Assembly (NCBI RefSeq): GCF_001484965.1
Contig: NZ_LLYY01000010.1
Span: 1-64,000 of the forward strand
Direction of reading: 5' to 3'
From: Shouchella shacheensis
GTDB taxonomy: Bacteria > Bacillota > Bacilli > Bacillales > Bacillaceae_D
Length of the DNA: 64,000 nucleotides
Below the pieces are notes generated by a model that was not told the origin of the DNA, made no database searches, and saw only the letters and a program-made list of their open reading frames with translations. Positions 27,964 through 37,529 of this stretch are shown piece after piece. Position 1 is the first letter of the stretch; the number at the start of each line of letters is the position of its first letter. A program made the position numbers and the translations under genes.

Positions 27964-28134
27964 AGCGATTTCTCCTAAAAAAAGGGGATCATCTACCCTT
28001 TTTTGTTAAAATCGCCACTATTTCTTCAAAAATTCAGGTTATACTCATCTAAATGTCAGACAAATACCATAAAAACCCAAAAAATGAGGTGCGAACCTCC
28101 CTGCTTTTTCATGTGCGCTTTACCTTCGCACCCG
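27964..28134 (-). promoter_or_regulatory. CRISPR leader
   Basis: AT-rich non-coding stretch between cas2 and the first (newest) repeat. On the minus strand it holds a TATAAC -10-like box preceded by TTGTCT and the near-palindrome GAGGTTCGCACCTC. It should contain the pre-crRNA promoter and the integration signals for Cas1-Cas2. Confidence 0.75.
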
Positions 28135-28425
28135 CTAAAAAATTAACGGCTCATCCAGATCAATCGATTCCTTCACACCGATGTGCTCGACTTTCGTTTT
28201 ATAATTATTCCCTAGTTGATAAAAACGCAGGCTGTCTTGCTCTTCATTGATTAGGTTCGCAAGTTCAATTTTAAGCGTTGTAAATTGCGCAGCATCCACA
28301 ATGCATTCAAACACAGAGTTTTGTACTCGTTGCCCATAATTTTGGCACGCTTTTGCTACTTTACGGAGCCGCTTCGTTCCCCCAGTACTGGTTGTACTGA
28401 CATCATACGTAATTAATACAAGCAT
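28135..28425 (-). CDS. cas2: CRISPR-associated endoribonuclease/integration factor Cas2
   Basis: 96-residue ferredoxin-fold protein that bridges Cas1 dimers during spacer integration. The N-terminus MLVLITYDVST has the conserved first-strand Asp. The internal ATG at 28425 is chosen; an earlier ATG (28443) overlaps the cas1 end and would add six residues. Cas2 is the last gene of the cas operon, facing the leader. Confidence 0.95.
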   Translation of the reverse strand: MLVLITYDVSTTSTGGTKRLRKVAKACQNYGQRVQNSVFECIVDAAQFTTLKIELANLINEEQDSLRFYQLGNNYKTKVEHIGVKESIDLDEPLIF

Positions 28426-28433
28426 CCGTTCAC

Positions 28434-29465
28434 CTACTTCCATAAAAATGGCGGATATTCATCTAAGTCGCCGCGTAAAAAGCGAGCAAGCAACAACGCT
28501 TGAGTATAAGGGACCAAGCCCCAGGCTATTTTTTCACCTAAATAAGGATGAGTGATTTTTTCTTGTTTCCTTGATTGCCAGGCTGTTAAAAACTTCTTCC
28601 TCGCCTCATCCGTAAACAATACTGCACCGTTCTCTTTTTTTAGGAAATCGTTTTTGTTCACCACTTTTTTATTAATAAGTCCCAGCACAAATTTGTCAGC
28701 GTAAATGCCACGTAATTCTTCCATAACATCTAGTGCGAGTGACGCTCTACCCGGGCGATCGCGGTGTAAGAATCCAACGTAAGCATCAAGCCCTACCGCT
28801 TCTAATGCCGCTGCCATGTCATTTGCAAGCAATGTGTAGGCGAAAGACAGCATCGCATTAACGGGATCAAGAGGCGGTCGGCGTGACCGCATTTTGAATG
28901 AGAAACCTTCTTTTTGCTGAAGGATCATGTTATTAAATACCTTGTTATAGGTAATGGCTGCTTGTCCCTCCCAGCCTCTCAGGCTTTCTAATGATTCGCA
29001 GCTTCGAATTTCTTTCAGAATCTCAGAGAGCTGGGCCGAGACTTCCTTGCATCGATCAACGTCGACTCTTAGTGCGTGATCTCTGGTCAGCCTTTCAACG
29101 ACCCACTTATTGTTAAAAACCTTGCCTGTAATAAAATTTCTCGCAACAAGAGTAGCAGCGTGTTCATCTTCAGCGATTCGGTACTGCGTTTTTCGCAGAA
29201 CGACATTTCCTCTGCTTTCGCCGATGACACGGGCAAGAAAACGGCCACTTTTTGTAAGGAACACAAGAGAAATGTTGCGTTCTGCGCAATACCCCATCAA
29301 CGCAGGACTAGCCCCAGTGTAGCCAAAACTCATGACAGATTCCAGATTATGAAGAGGAACCCTTCCTAACTTCTCTTTCTCTTTGAGCAACACAATATTA
29401 TCGCCGTCTAAAGATAAATACACGTCTGTCTGAGTCACAAATAAAGTATTGAGTAGCTTTTTCAT
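28434..29465 (-). CDS. cas1: CRISPR integrase Cas1 (subtype I-C)
   Basis: 343-residue integrase that inserts new spacers at the leader end. Recognisable stretches are LTRDH, the conserved helix LDPVNAMLSFAYTLLANDMA, and GLDAYVGFLHRDRPGRASLALDVMEE containing the His and Glu/Asp metal ligands. Its start overlaps the cas4 stop by 4 bases (ATGA). Confidence 0.97.
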   Translation of the reverse strand: MKKLLNTLFVTQTDVYLSLDGDNIVLLKEKEKLGRVPLHNLESVMSFGYTGASPALMGYCAERNISLVFLTKSGRFLARVIGESRGNVVLRKTQYRIAEDEHAATLVARNFITGKVFNNKWVVERLTRDHALRVDVDRCKEVSAQLSEILKEIRSCESLESLRGWEGQAAITYNKVFNNMILQQKEGFSFKMRSRRPPLDPVNAMLSFAYTLLANDMAAALEAVGLDAYVGFLHRDRPGRASLALDVMEELRGIYADKFVLGLINKKVVNKNDFLKKENGAVLFTDEARKKFLTAWQSRKQEKITHPYLGEKIAWGLVPYTQALLLARFLRGDLDEYPPFLWK

Positions 29466-30121
29466 TCCTTAACCTTCCCGTCGATATAGCTTTTCACAGA
29501 GCGCTTATTCATTAGCTTTGGCAAGCAAATATGCTGAAGGGAACAGCTCTTGCAAAAAGAGCCTGTTTTTACTTTGGGCGTGTGCCGCTTCACATAATAG
29601 TGATGCATTTCTTTGGCGATTGCCCTTACTTTGCTTTTTAAATCTTGCGTTAGGGGCACTTCTACTCGGTGCTTAATTTCATTATAGTACATATAGCCTG
29701 TTTCAATCTCGCAGAGCAGCATCTCCTCCAAACACATCGCTTGAGCAGTTAATTGTACTAAGTCTGCGTCATTCTTTTTTGGCTTCCCTCTTTTGTATTC
29801 AACAGGAGAAGCCAAGTATTTGCCTTCTCCTCCGTTAATTTCAACGCCTTTTTCATCTTGAACAAATTCCACGACATCACAAATGCCACTTAACCTAAGT
29901 TCTCTTGATTGAATGGGCATTGCTCGAACTGTAAGTTTGCTGCCTCGTTTTTCGCGAATAAACGGCTGATCCGCTTTTTGATGAAGATGCTGACCTTCGA
30001 TGGTTTTCACATTTTCTTCCCACTGCTGCTCAATGTGGATTAGTGCCCACTGGCGGCGGCAAAATTGGAAATGCTGAAGGCCAGACAGCATCAGGTAGTG
30101 ATCTTCTTCGTCATTGGCCAT
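29462..30121 (-). CDS. cas4: CRISPR-associated exonuclease Cas4 (subtype I-C)
   Basis: 219-residue RecB-like nuclease that trims prespacers and selects PAM-proximal ends with Cas1-Cas2. Four cysteines for the Fe-S cluster are visible: one in FQFCRRQW near the N-terminus and three in GSFCKSCSLQHIC near the C-terminus. The RecB motif region is SPVEYKRGKPK. It overlaps cas7 by 11 bases and cas1 by 4 bases. Confidence 0.96.
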   Translation of the reverse strand: MANDEEDHYLMLSGLQHFQFCRRQWALIHIEQQWEENVKTIEGQHLHQKADQPFIREKRGSKLTVRAMPIQSRELRLSGICDVVEFVQDEKGVEINGGEGKYLASPVEYKRGKPKKNDADLVQLTAQAMCLEEMLLCEIETGYMYYNEIKHRVEVPLTQDLKSKVRAIAKEMHHYYVKRHTPKVKTGSFCKSCSLQHICLPKLMNKRSVKSYIDGKVKE

Positions 30122-30974
30122 CGATGATTTCCACTGATAACCCTTCTAATTCACTCAATTCCGTAGCGTAATCATCAAAACTTTTAGGTGTATCCGTTTT
30201 TGACGTGATGTCTAATGAACGATGCACTTTCGCAGACGAATACTGCCCAAGCTTAGATGTATGCTCCCACCAGTAGACTTTATGTACTTCCATACTGCCG
30301 TCTGGACGGGCCGAAGAGGCGTCATTCTCAAACAGAGTGAAGAGCGCTTGTTTGATTTTATCCGCGTCCTCATTGGTAAAGCCAGTTTTCTCTGCTAGCT
30401 GCGTATTAATGCTTCCATAAAATACATAGACGCCAAAATCAACACGGTGCTTCATTCCCATTGTATCGGAGCCTCTTGTATCCCCTGTTACAGAATTGAC
30501 GCTTTTGGTAATCTGCATGCTTGTAATGTCGATCGGGTCCATGCTCGTTGCGGTTTGAACAGAAACCGGACCTCGTACACCTACGGACACTCCAGATCCT
30601 TTCCCTTTCCCTTTAAAAGCAAAGACCTGACCAAAGCTTCTTACATCAATCCACTCACGGCATGCAATCTGGGCAAATTCATCACTTGAGGGGTTTTTTT
30701 CCTTAAGTATAGTATCAAGTTCTTCATTCGCATCAACTCGTTCTCGTAAACTTCTATAGCTATCTGTTTTACGATCATCGGATTGCACGAAAACGGACTC
30801 TCCTAGGTCTTGTAAGCGATTGCGAATCTTTCTCTTTAGCGCGACATCTGAAATTTCCCCAAGCCCGTCATAATTTTGACGTGGCCGATTCCCGTTTAAT
30901 GGATCACCATTTGGATTGGCCTTTGTTGCGGATAGTACGACTGCAAAATCAATTTTGTGGTCTAATGTTGGCAT
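30111..30974 (-). CDS. cas7: Cascade backbone protein Cas7 (Csd2, subtype I-C)
   Basis: 287-residue backbone subunit that coats the crRNA spacer. It begins MPTLDHKIDFAVVLSATKAN and has the family patterns NPNGDPLNGNRPR and GVRGPVSVQTATSMDPI. The longer frame adds 14 residues that overlap cas8c and lacks a better ribosome binding site. It overlaps the cas8c end by 26 bases. Confidence 0.96.
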   Translation of the reverse strand: MPTLDHKIDFAVVLSATKANPNGDPLNGNRPRQNYDGLGEISDVALKRKIRNRLQDLGESVFVQSDDRKTDSYRSLRERVDANEELDTILKEKNPSSDEFAQIACREWIDVRSFGQVFAFKGKGKGSGVSVGVRGPVSVQTATSMDPIDITSMQITKSVNSVTGDTRGSDTMGMKHRVDFGVYVFYGSINTQLAEKTGFTNEDADKIKQALFTLFENDASSARPDGSMEVHKVYWWEHTSKLGQYSSAKVHRSLDITSKTDTPKSFDDYATELSELEGLSVEIIDGQ

Positions 30975-32877
30975 TATTTTCTTCCCCGCTCTCATTCGTT
31001 TGAATTTCTTCAGCATTTTTACTACTTTTTGTATTATCTAGTGCTATGACCTGGCTAGAGAATCCTAACAGATAGGTTCCGGATAATTTTTCATCATTAA
31101 ATTCTCCTGTTTGGAATTTATCCGTTACTTCCATCATTAGGTTGTGAAGCTTGTTTGCACGTCCACCCAATCGCGCTTTGTACGGAAGTAAACTATCATG
31201 AATCGTTTTCCATGTTCTCTTTGGCTTATTTGAAAAGCTGACCATGTAGCGCTCCGCATTCGTGTCGCGTTTTTCCTCTTGTTCTTTGAGAGCCCATTTT
31301 TCAAGCACATAGGCGATGGCCAACAACCTTCCAAACAAATAATCTCGATCGTTACTCTCATGATTCAGTGCCACACCATCTTCCCCCTTTTCGTTTACTA
31401 GCGAACAGGCAATGCTTAATGTTTTTTTCCATTCCCCTTTCTCCATTGACACAGGGTTTGACGCGCGCTGTACCGCACTTCTGACAATATCTTTTGGAAT
31501 GTCTCGTTCATCGACCACACATGGAAGCATCCGTTCCATTAGTCCTTTGACAACCTTGTCACTGGCACGCGGACTGTATGCAGCAAACGCAATATCTTTG
31601 GTAGCTGGAGCTCCGACAAATTCCACTACTTGTCCGTCGTTTTTGTGATAACTGTGCCTCCAAACACATGTTTTTTGGTGCCAGTTACTTAATCGGTCTA
31701 AGTAAAGCTCTTTGTTCATGTGACGATAGTACAGAACACTCATTCGCCCAGTGGTGGCGGAATCCAGGATTAAAATGTTTACATGGGCTTTAAATGATTT
31801 CCCACGATATCCATCGATGAGTTTGGCAACTTCTTTGGCTTGTATTAATTTTGTGTCTGCTTTCTTTTCAACTTTTCGCTCCTCCTGCTTCCAAAAGTCA
31901 AAAGCAGCCCCACTCGGCTCTGGTAAGGATTCACCTTCAATTCCCCAAACGAGAAACACGCGCTTATCAAGCATTTTTCCTTGACGATGAATGAGCCACT
32001 TTAAAGCGTTGTGTGCTTTTTGCGAAACTTCGTAGCTGATGCTTGCTGCCTCGTTACTTGTTTTAAAACGACCTGTATACGTGAAACCTTTATCAACGTT
32101 TGAAGATATTATTTTTGCATTATCTCCTGCATACCTGATTCCCTTAGCATGAATCTCTGTCCTAGGCATTAATTTCCCTGATACATAGCATAATTCCTCG
32201 TCCACCAGTTGGGCTTTGTAAAAAGCAATAAACGAGTCATACAGGTCTTTGTCTTCCCACACATCCGTTAACACCTTATTTGGCGAATAAACATTAAAAC
32301 GAACAAACGCGCCCTCTTGCCCGCCAGTGACGGCTGAAAAAATTGGTGGCTTTGCGCCATACAACGCTTCATATTTTCTATCCCATTTTTCTATTATCTT
32401 TTGGTTTTCATCAAGATAAAGGATGTTCGCTGTGACTAAATCTTCAATTAACCGCCCTTTCTCAAGATAGGTGTAAACGCTTTTAACTTTTGGGGTAGCG
32501 TGAGGAGAATGTGCCCAATCATTTAGTTGGGCGATGTATAAAGCGAATGGTTCATCTTTTTTAATTTCCCCACCAAATTTAATAAAATCACCAGAGACGT
32601 AAGGTAACTTATCATGTAAAGGGTGTGGCATTACATTGCTTGATCTGCTACCTGATTCATTTGTACAAGGTATAAGAGTGGATACTCCTTTTTCGCCAAG
32701 CACTCGCGCTGAATGAAACTTTCCATCTTCAGTTACCGTTACCTCAATATGAGCGTATTGTGTTGTATGTGAAATCGGCAACAGCGTATATTCACGGTTA
32801 TTTTCCTTACTCGTGACCTTACCGACTTGGTCTATATTCGCTTCATAGGTTTCATATAATTGAAGCAACCAACTCAT
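30949..32877 (-). CDS. cas8c: Cascade large subunit Cas8c (Csd1)
   Basis: 642-residue large subunit of the I-C Cascade, responsible for PAM recognition and Cas3 recruitment; in I-C it also encodes the small subunit from an internal start. The N-terminus MSWLLQLYETYEANI and the segments HNALKWLIHRQG and YHKNDGQVVEFVGAPATKDI fit Csd1. Its ATG directly follows the cas5 stop. The internal Cas11-type start was not pinpointed. Confidence 0.95.
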   Translation of the reverse strand: MSWLLQLYETYEANIDQVGKVTSKENNREYTLLPISHTTQYAHIEVTVTEDGKFHSARVLGEKGVSTLIPCTNESGSRSSNVMPHPLHDKLPYVSGDFIKFGGEIKKDEPFALYIAQLNDWAHSPHATPKVKSVYTYLEKGRLIEDLVTANILYLDENQKIIEKWDRKYEALYGAKPPIFSAVTGGQEGAFVRFNVYSPNKVLTDVWEDKDLYDSFIAFYKAQLVDEELCYVSGKLMPRTEIHAKGIRYAGDNAKIISSNVDKGFTYTGRFKTSNEAASISYEVSQKAHNALKWLIHRQGKMLDKRVFLVWGIEGESLPEPSGAAFDFWKQEERKVEKKADTKLIQAKEVAKLIDGYRGKSFKAHVNILILDSATTGRMSVLYYRHMNKELYLDRLSNWHQKTCVWRHSYHKNDGQVVEFVGAPATKDIAFAAYSPRASDKVVKGLMERMLPCVVDERDIPKDIVRSAVQRASNPVSMEKGEWKKTLSIACSLVNEKGEDGVALNHESNDRDYLFGRLLAIAYVLEKWALKEQEEKRDTNAERYMVSFSNKPKRTWKTIHDSLLPYKARLGGRANKLHNLMMEVTDKFQTGEFNDEKLSGTYLLGFSSQVIALDNTKSSKNAEEIQTNESGEENNANIRPQN

Positions 32878-33591
32878 TTATTCACCTCCTAATTGACGAG
32901 CCAATGATTCAACCGATTCAACATTGTTTTCATCAAAATGCTTCGGCGTCATTTCTTGAACTTCACGGACAACTGTACACTCCTCCGGTCGTAGAAACTT
33001 AATAATGCCCTTCTCCATGACTGGGTTCCATAAACGGACCTCAAGCTCGTTTCTGCCTGTCTCATCGGGATAATTGATGCCATGAACCATCGTCCCGAAA
33101 TGCAGTTCCCCTTCATAATTGTCATAAAAGCCGTCTCCCTCGCCAAACGTGCATGGCTCCACATAAGCCTGACATTCACGGGTTCCAAGAAAAATATCTC
33201 GTCGCCCTCCCGCTTTTAACGATCGGTGCATAATACTGAAATGCTTCCCTTCGCTACGGTCGAACGCCATGTCTGGACGATTAAAGTTAAAATCAAAATG
33301 AGCCCGCACTTGGTAACATACATCCTTCAAGTACGTGTAATTCGCAAGGGTGTTCCCACCATTGTAGTGAATTGGACGGACGCCCTTCGACTCCATCTGG
33401 ATCGGTTTCATCACTCGTAGTTCATCAATAATAAAAAGTAACGTCGGTTTCCAGTAAATTGATTCAACAATCCCTTTCAAAGCTTGGTAGGTTGGGACAT
33501 TGTATGTAAGCTTCTCCCCACCGATCTTTGTGAGAGGATCTGTAAACAGCGCATATTTGCCATGTACTTGAAACTCTATAGCATTTTTCAT
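32878..33591 (-). CDS. cas5: Cas5c (Cas5d), crRNA-processing endoribonuclease
   Basis: 237-residue Cas5 that in I-C replaces Cas6 and cuts pre-crRNA at the repeat. The catalytic triad reported for the Bacillus halodurans protein (Tyr46, Lys116, His117) is present at the same positions here: Tyr46 in VESIYWKP and Lys116-His117 in EGKHFS. It is therefore probably active. ATG with GGAGG upstream. Confidence 0.96.
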   Translation of the reverse strand: MKNAIEFQVHGKYALFTDPLTKIGGEKLTYNVPTYQALKGIVESIYWKPTLLFIIDELRVMKPIQMESKGVRPIHYNGGNTLANYTYLKDVCYQVRAHFDFNFNRPDMAFDRSEGKHFSIMHRSLKAGGRRDIFLGTRECQAYVEPCTFGEGDGFYDNYEGELHFGTMVHGINYPDETGRNELEVRLWNPVMEKGIIKFLRPEECTVVREVQEMTPKHFDENNVESVESLARQLGGE

Positions 33592-33778
33592 GTTCTCACC
33601 TCCTTGATAAAGTGTAGCTCAGCATCTATTAGCTAACTTGGACACCACCTTTTTTATTTTCACACTTGATAATGCATCCCGCCATGTTGAACTAACAGTA
33701 TGGCTACTCAACGCGGATTAAAAAAAATGTGGAAACCTACTTCAATTGAGGAACCTATTTTGAAAAAAGATAGAGTTT
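33592..33778. other. Gap between cas3 and cas5
   Basis: 187 non-coding bases inside the cas operon, larger than the other cas junctions, which overlap. No strong terminator or promoter is obvious, but a processing or secondary promoter site here would let the Cascade genes be expressed separately from cas3. Confidence 0.4.
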
Positions 33779-36184
33779 TTAATACAATTCTATCTCTAAC
33801 TCACTCTCTCCCCCCAAATCAACCCCATACTCGTTACTATACCAACCTTCTTTCAGCTCATAAACGAGTCCATCTAGGTGAGCTTCCACACCTTTCTCAC
33901 TAGTGAGCTTATTAAATTCATGCGGGTACAGATTGACTGTATATTGTTGCGCTTTTTGCAGCAGCTTTGTTAAATCCTCGATATGAGCAGCGCTATTCAG
34001 CTCGGCAATCAGGTTTTTCCCTTCTTTATAAGGGACGAGCACTGGTATCGTACTATCATCAATGACGTGAAAATGATCGGCGGCTGTCCTGTAGCTATTC
34101 GTATTCATAAGCTCTAGCGTTCCTGTTTCATTTTCTTTTACGTAGTCCTTGGTGTACCCATTCTTTAAAGAGTAGAACAAAAGGTCAGTCATCTTTTTAT
34201 CCCCTAATTTTAAAATGGGATAATTCAAATCTTCCTTGAAGGTGTGGTAAAAACGTTTAAAATAAAACTCCATAGCTTCTCGAGACAATAAATGCCCACC
34301 GTATTCATTTGGGTCGTTTTTAATATCAATCAAAATTTTCTTAGACAACGCTTTCCCTTCTTTAATCTCTTTCAGCTTGTCCAGCTTCTCCTCGGCATGA
34401 TCAATTACATACACGTTTTTCAGCTCATGCTCGCCATGACGGTTGCAGCGGCCAGCTGCTTGAGCAATGGAATCAAGTCCAGCTAACGAACGAACAACAC
34501 AATCAAAACTGACGTCGACACCGGCTTCAATTAACTGGCTGGTAACGCAAATGAATGGAATGTTCGCTTTTAGCAAATCTTTCATTTCCCTTAAATGCCG
34601 CTTGCGGTGCGTTGCACACATCGATGTGCTTAAGTGATACGTGGGTAAATTTTCACCTTTTAATCGCTCATATAAATCTTTAACAACGGTTTTCGTATTT
34701 AAAATAGCAAGTAAGCTTTGCTGATCATCCGCAACTTTTTCAAGAATCCACTCTGCAAGCTGTTCATTTGTCATTGGAGATGTGGTTTCATCAATAATTT
34801 CCACTCTTTTAAATTGATCCATTACATCATCAAGCTGGTCAATAATCTCTCCTTCAGGATTAATCTCGAGTCTATGATTCACATAATCTAAAGCAGGCTG
34901 TGTCGCCGTACAAAGCAGAACACTTGAACGGGCATCATTTTTCAGGAAATTCAAGGCTTCATTAAAAAGTGAGATACAGTTCACTGGCACCTTTTGGACT
35001 TCATCAAAAATAAGCACCGCATTGCTCAAATTGTGAAGACGCCGCGTATTCCGATTTCCTTTTGCGTAAAACACGTTTAAGAACTGTACCATGGTTGTAA
35101 AAATAATCGGGCTGTCCCAGTTATCACGGGCAAGCTTCAGTTTCTGCTTTTTCGTTATAACCCCGTCTTCATCTTCGTCTTCATCACGCTCGTTTTCAAT
35201 GACATTGGAATGATGCTCTAACACATGAATATCATCCTGCAAAATATCACGGACGTCCTTCGCGTTTTGCTCAATGATCGTTGTAAAAGGTACCACGTAA
35301 ATAATGCGTTGTTTTCGATGCAGCTGTGCATGTTTCAGTGCATAGCGTAAGCTTGCTAAAGTTTTGCCACCGCCTGTTGGAATCGATAATGTATAAATTC
35401 CTGAAGGGTTTTCTGCAAATCGATCACACTGTTCCGACATATCAGCTCGCAATACATTTATCGGGTGGTTCGATCGCTCATCTTTTTTGTATGTACGAAG
35501 CTTGTCCATCAACTTTCCGTAATAAGATTCAAATAAAGGGCTATCAACAAGCTCCTCTTCGGTCTTATCCTCCTCAAAACGTCTTGTATCCGTGCGATCC
35601 GCATCGATTAAAGCACTGAAAATATATTTTGTAAGAAACATCATTTGCCTAGGTGTCTTGTCCATAAATTCTTTTAATTCAACCAGTGCTTGACCCACAT
35701 ACTCATAGAACTCATCTTCTCCCATAACATAACGAAAAAAGCAATCCATGGATGTCGTAAACTCGCACAATTCCTTATCCCTAACTCTTTTTAAGTAATT
35801 CGATTCTAAATCAGGAGCAATGAAGTCCTGAAGATAGGAGTGATGAGAGATGATGGCATTCCCTACAATTTCGGCTAGTATTTTTTGAAACGGATCTGTT
35901 GTGTCCTTGTGATACAAATTGTATAAGACCCTTCCCCCAGCAGTTGAATGATCGACGCTTCCCCGTCTAGGAGCCAATTCCGGGTGGAAGACAGCCCTTT
36001 CAATATAGTCACGAAACTCGTAGGTATACTTTCCTACGTCATGAAGCAGACCGGCCAGACCAGTAATATGCTGAATCCCCAGCTTTTTCCCGTATGACTC
36101 GGCCAAACCTTTTACTCCTAGTAGATGTTCTTTGACTGTTTGAATCTCTTTATCGCTTTCACGGATATGTGCAATGGATTGCAT
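33779..36184 (-). CDS. cas3: Cas3 nuclease-helicase (subtype I-C)
   Basis: 801-residue effector recruited to Cascade-bound DNA. The N-terminal HD nuclease domain shows LLHDVGKYTYEF and a later NAIISHHSYL. The helicase part shows Walker A PTGGGKTLASL (about residue 270), the DExx box IFDEVQKVP, motif III CTATQPA and motif VI QAAGRCNRHG. All key residues are intact. It is the first gene of the operon. Confidence 0.97.
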   Translation of the reverse strand: MQSIAHIRESDKEIQTVKEHLLGVKGLAESYGKKLGIQHITGLAGLLHDVGKYTYEFRDYIERAVFHPELAPRRGSVDHSTAGGRVLYNLYHKDTTDPFQKILAEIVGNAIISHHSYLQDFIAPDLESNYLKRVRDKELCEFTTSMDCFFRYVMGEDEFYEYVGQALVELKEFMDKTPRQMMFLTKYIFSALIDADRTDTRRFEEDKTEEELVDSPLFESYYGKLMDKLRTYKKDERSNHPINVLRADMSEQCDRFAENPSGIYTLSIPTGGGKTLASLRYALKHAQLHRKQRIIYVVPFTTIIEQNAKDVRDILQDDIHVLEHHSNVIENERDEDEDEDGVITKKQKLKLARDNWDSPIIFTTMVQFLNVFYAKGNRNTRRLHNLSNAVLIFDEVQKVPVNCISLFNEALNFLKNDARSSVLLCTATQPALDYVNHRLEINPEGEIIDQLDDVMDQFKRVEIIDETTSPMTNEQLAEWILEKVADDQQSLLAILNTKTVVKDLYERLKGENLPTYHLSTSMCATHRKRHLREMKDLLKANIPFICVTSQLIEAGVDVSFDCVVRSLAGLDSIAQAAGRCNRHGEHELKNVYVIDHAEEKLDKLKEIKEGKALSKKILIDIKNDPNEYGGHLLSREAMEFYFKRFYHTFKEDLNYPILKLGDKKMTDLLFYSLKNGYTKDYVKENETGTLELMNTNSYRTAADHFHVIDDSTIPVLVPYKEGKNLIAELNSAAHIEDLTKLLQKAQQYTVNLYPHEFNKLTSEKGVEAHLDGLVYELKEGWYSNEYGVDLGGESELEIELY

Positions 36185-36226
36185 ACCTACGCCTCCCGTT
36201 CTCTATGGAAATTCTACTTTCAGTTA

Positions 36227-36255
36227 ATAGTATCGTGATAATGGTAGGATTACAA
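36227..36255 (-). promoter_or_regulatory. cas operon promoter
   Basis: TTGTAA (36250-36255) and TACTAT (36227-36232) with 17-base spacing on the minus strand, 43 bases before the cas3 start. Confidence 0.55.
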
Positions 36256-36577
36256 CCATGTTTTTAGTACTTTTTAACTGTAATTGTTAAACGATGCCAG
36301 AAAAAACAACAGTAGCGTCTTTCTCCGTTCCCCTTCAACGAAGCAAAACCCCTTTCCTCTTTGCTTGCCCTCCTTTTGAACGTATCCTTTATTACAACTC
36401 ACATTGGAACCCTAACAGTTGTACATATGTACATAGGTCTACGTCACTATACAGAAGAAATGGATTCTTTCAATTCGCCTTAATGTAACTCCTCATCAAC
36501 AAAATATTCCGTGCAGAACGGAAACGAATCGCTCTCCATTTGAATAAAATAGGAAAAATAGATCAAACAAGTAGGCG
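36256..36577. other. Intergenic region upstream of the cas operon
   Basis: About 320 bases without a supported gene. It should contain the promoter of the plus-strand repetitive protein gene; I saw no riboswitch-like or strongly palindromic element. Confidence 0.35.
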
Positions 36578-37135
36578 GTGTACCAGTTGGACAATCAAGC
36601 GAAAGCTCTTTTTGGGGCGTGGACACAAGCCATCGGCGCCGTCATTTCTGCCATTGGAAACTCACCATCCGTCTCCCGTGATTCAGAGCTGCTTTCCGAC
36701 CTTGATTTTGAAGGAAATGTTCTGCAAGCGCTAGGGATGGCTTTGCTCGGAGACAACGTGGAGCCACCTTCTTTAGATAAACTCGGCAATTATATTGAAT
36801 CGGCTGGCCACTTGCCGAATGTGGTAGGGGTTATAATGGAGGCTGATGAAAACATTCAGGTGCAGTTAGACGCGAAAGGGAACCTTGTTCAAGTGGTAGG
36901 TGAAGGCTTGTCTCTATCACACGCCTTAAGTGAAGAACCGACAAGGGAATCGTTTTATTATATTTATGGACCCTTGCTTGAAATCATTGGGAATTCCATG
37001 CAAGCCTTAGCTGGAATTAATCAACTTAGAGGAGTGGACAGAGAACGGATGAATACGATTGGAGCTTGGCTTCATGCAATTGGCTCTGTTCTTACTGGGC
37101 TGGGTGTCAGCATAGAGTTTAGCCTAGGTGAGTAA
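36578..37135 (+). CDS. Repetitive protein, DUF6944-like
   Basis: About 185 residues built from roughly six imperfect repeats of a Gly-x-hydrophobic-x-x-hydrophobic-Gly helix motif (GAWTQAIGAVISAIGNS, GNVLQALGMALLG, GNLVQVVGEGLSL, GPLLEIIGNSMQALAGI, GAWLHAIGSVLTGLG). It resembles the Bacillus family named DUF6944 repetitive protein, of unknown function. No signal peptide. The start may be GTG at 36578 or TTG at 36587, which has better spacing to GGCGGTG. A strong terminator follows. Confidence 0.72.
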   Translation: MYQLDNQAKALFGAWTQAIGAVISAIGNSPSVSRDSELLSDLDFEGNVLQALGMALLGDNVEPPSLDKLGNYIESAGHLPNVVGVIMEADENIQVQLDAKGNLVQVVGEGLSLSHALSEEPTRESFYYIYGPLLEIIGNSMQALAGINQLRGVDRERMNTIGAWLHAIGSVLTGLGVSIEFSLGE

Positions 37136-37293
37136 CTTACTTGCAGTGTTCGTCCTGCTAAAGATCGGGCACAGAGTCTTAACTACCTCAAGGAAACCAC
37201 TGCCACCTATTTCCCGTAAACATCGGCATTGATTCACTTGTTTTTCCACACATTTTCTGCTACACTGAAACAGCCTTACTATTTATTTCCCGC

Positions 37294-37335
37294 AGAAACA
37301 CGAACTGTTTTTCCCGCAGTTCGTGTTTCTTCTTT
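37294..37335 (+). terminator. Terminator downstream of the repetitive protein gene
   Basis: AGAAACACGAACTG and CAGTTCGTGTTTCT form a perfect 14-base stem around TTTTTCCCG, followed by TCTTTGTCT. Confidence 0.7.
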
Positions 37336-37529
37336 GTCTGAGCCTGTGAGAGATTTATGCGCCTATGAACCCTCCTAATAAACCCTTCCTTTTCCTTTGT
37401 GTAAGCAGCGATGCCGGCAGACCCACGTTGAGCTTGAATATGGTTTCCCGTCCATACGATTTTTCGGAAAATCTACAGCACCTTTGCTATACTGATGGTA
37501 CTACCGTTTTGAAAGGCTGTGATTGATTC

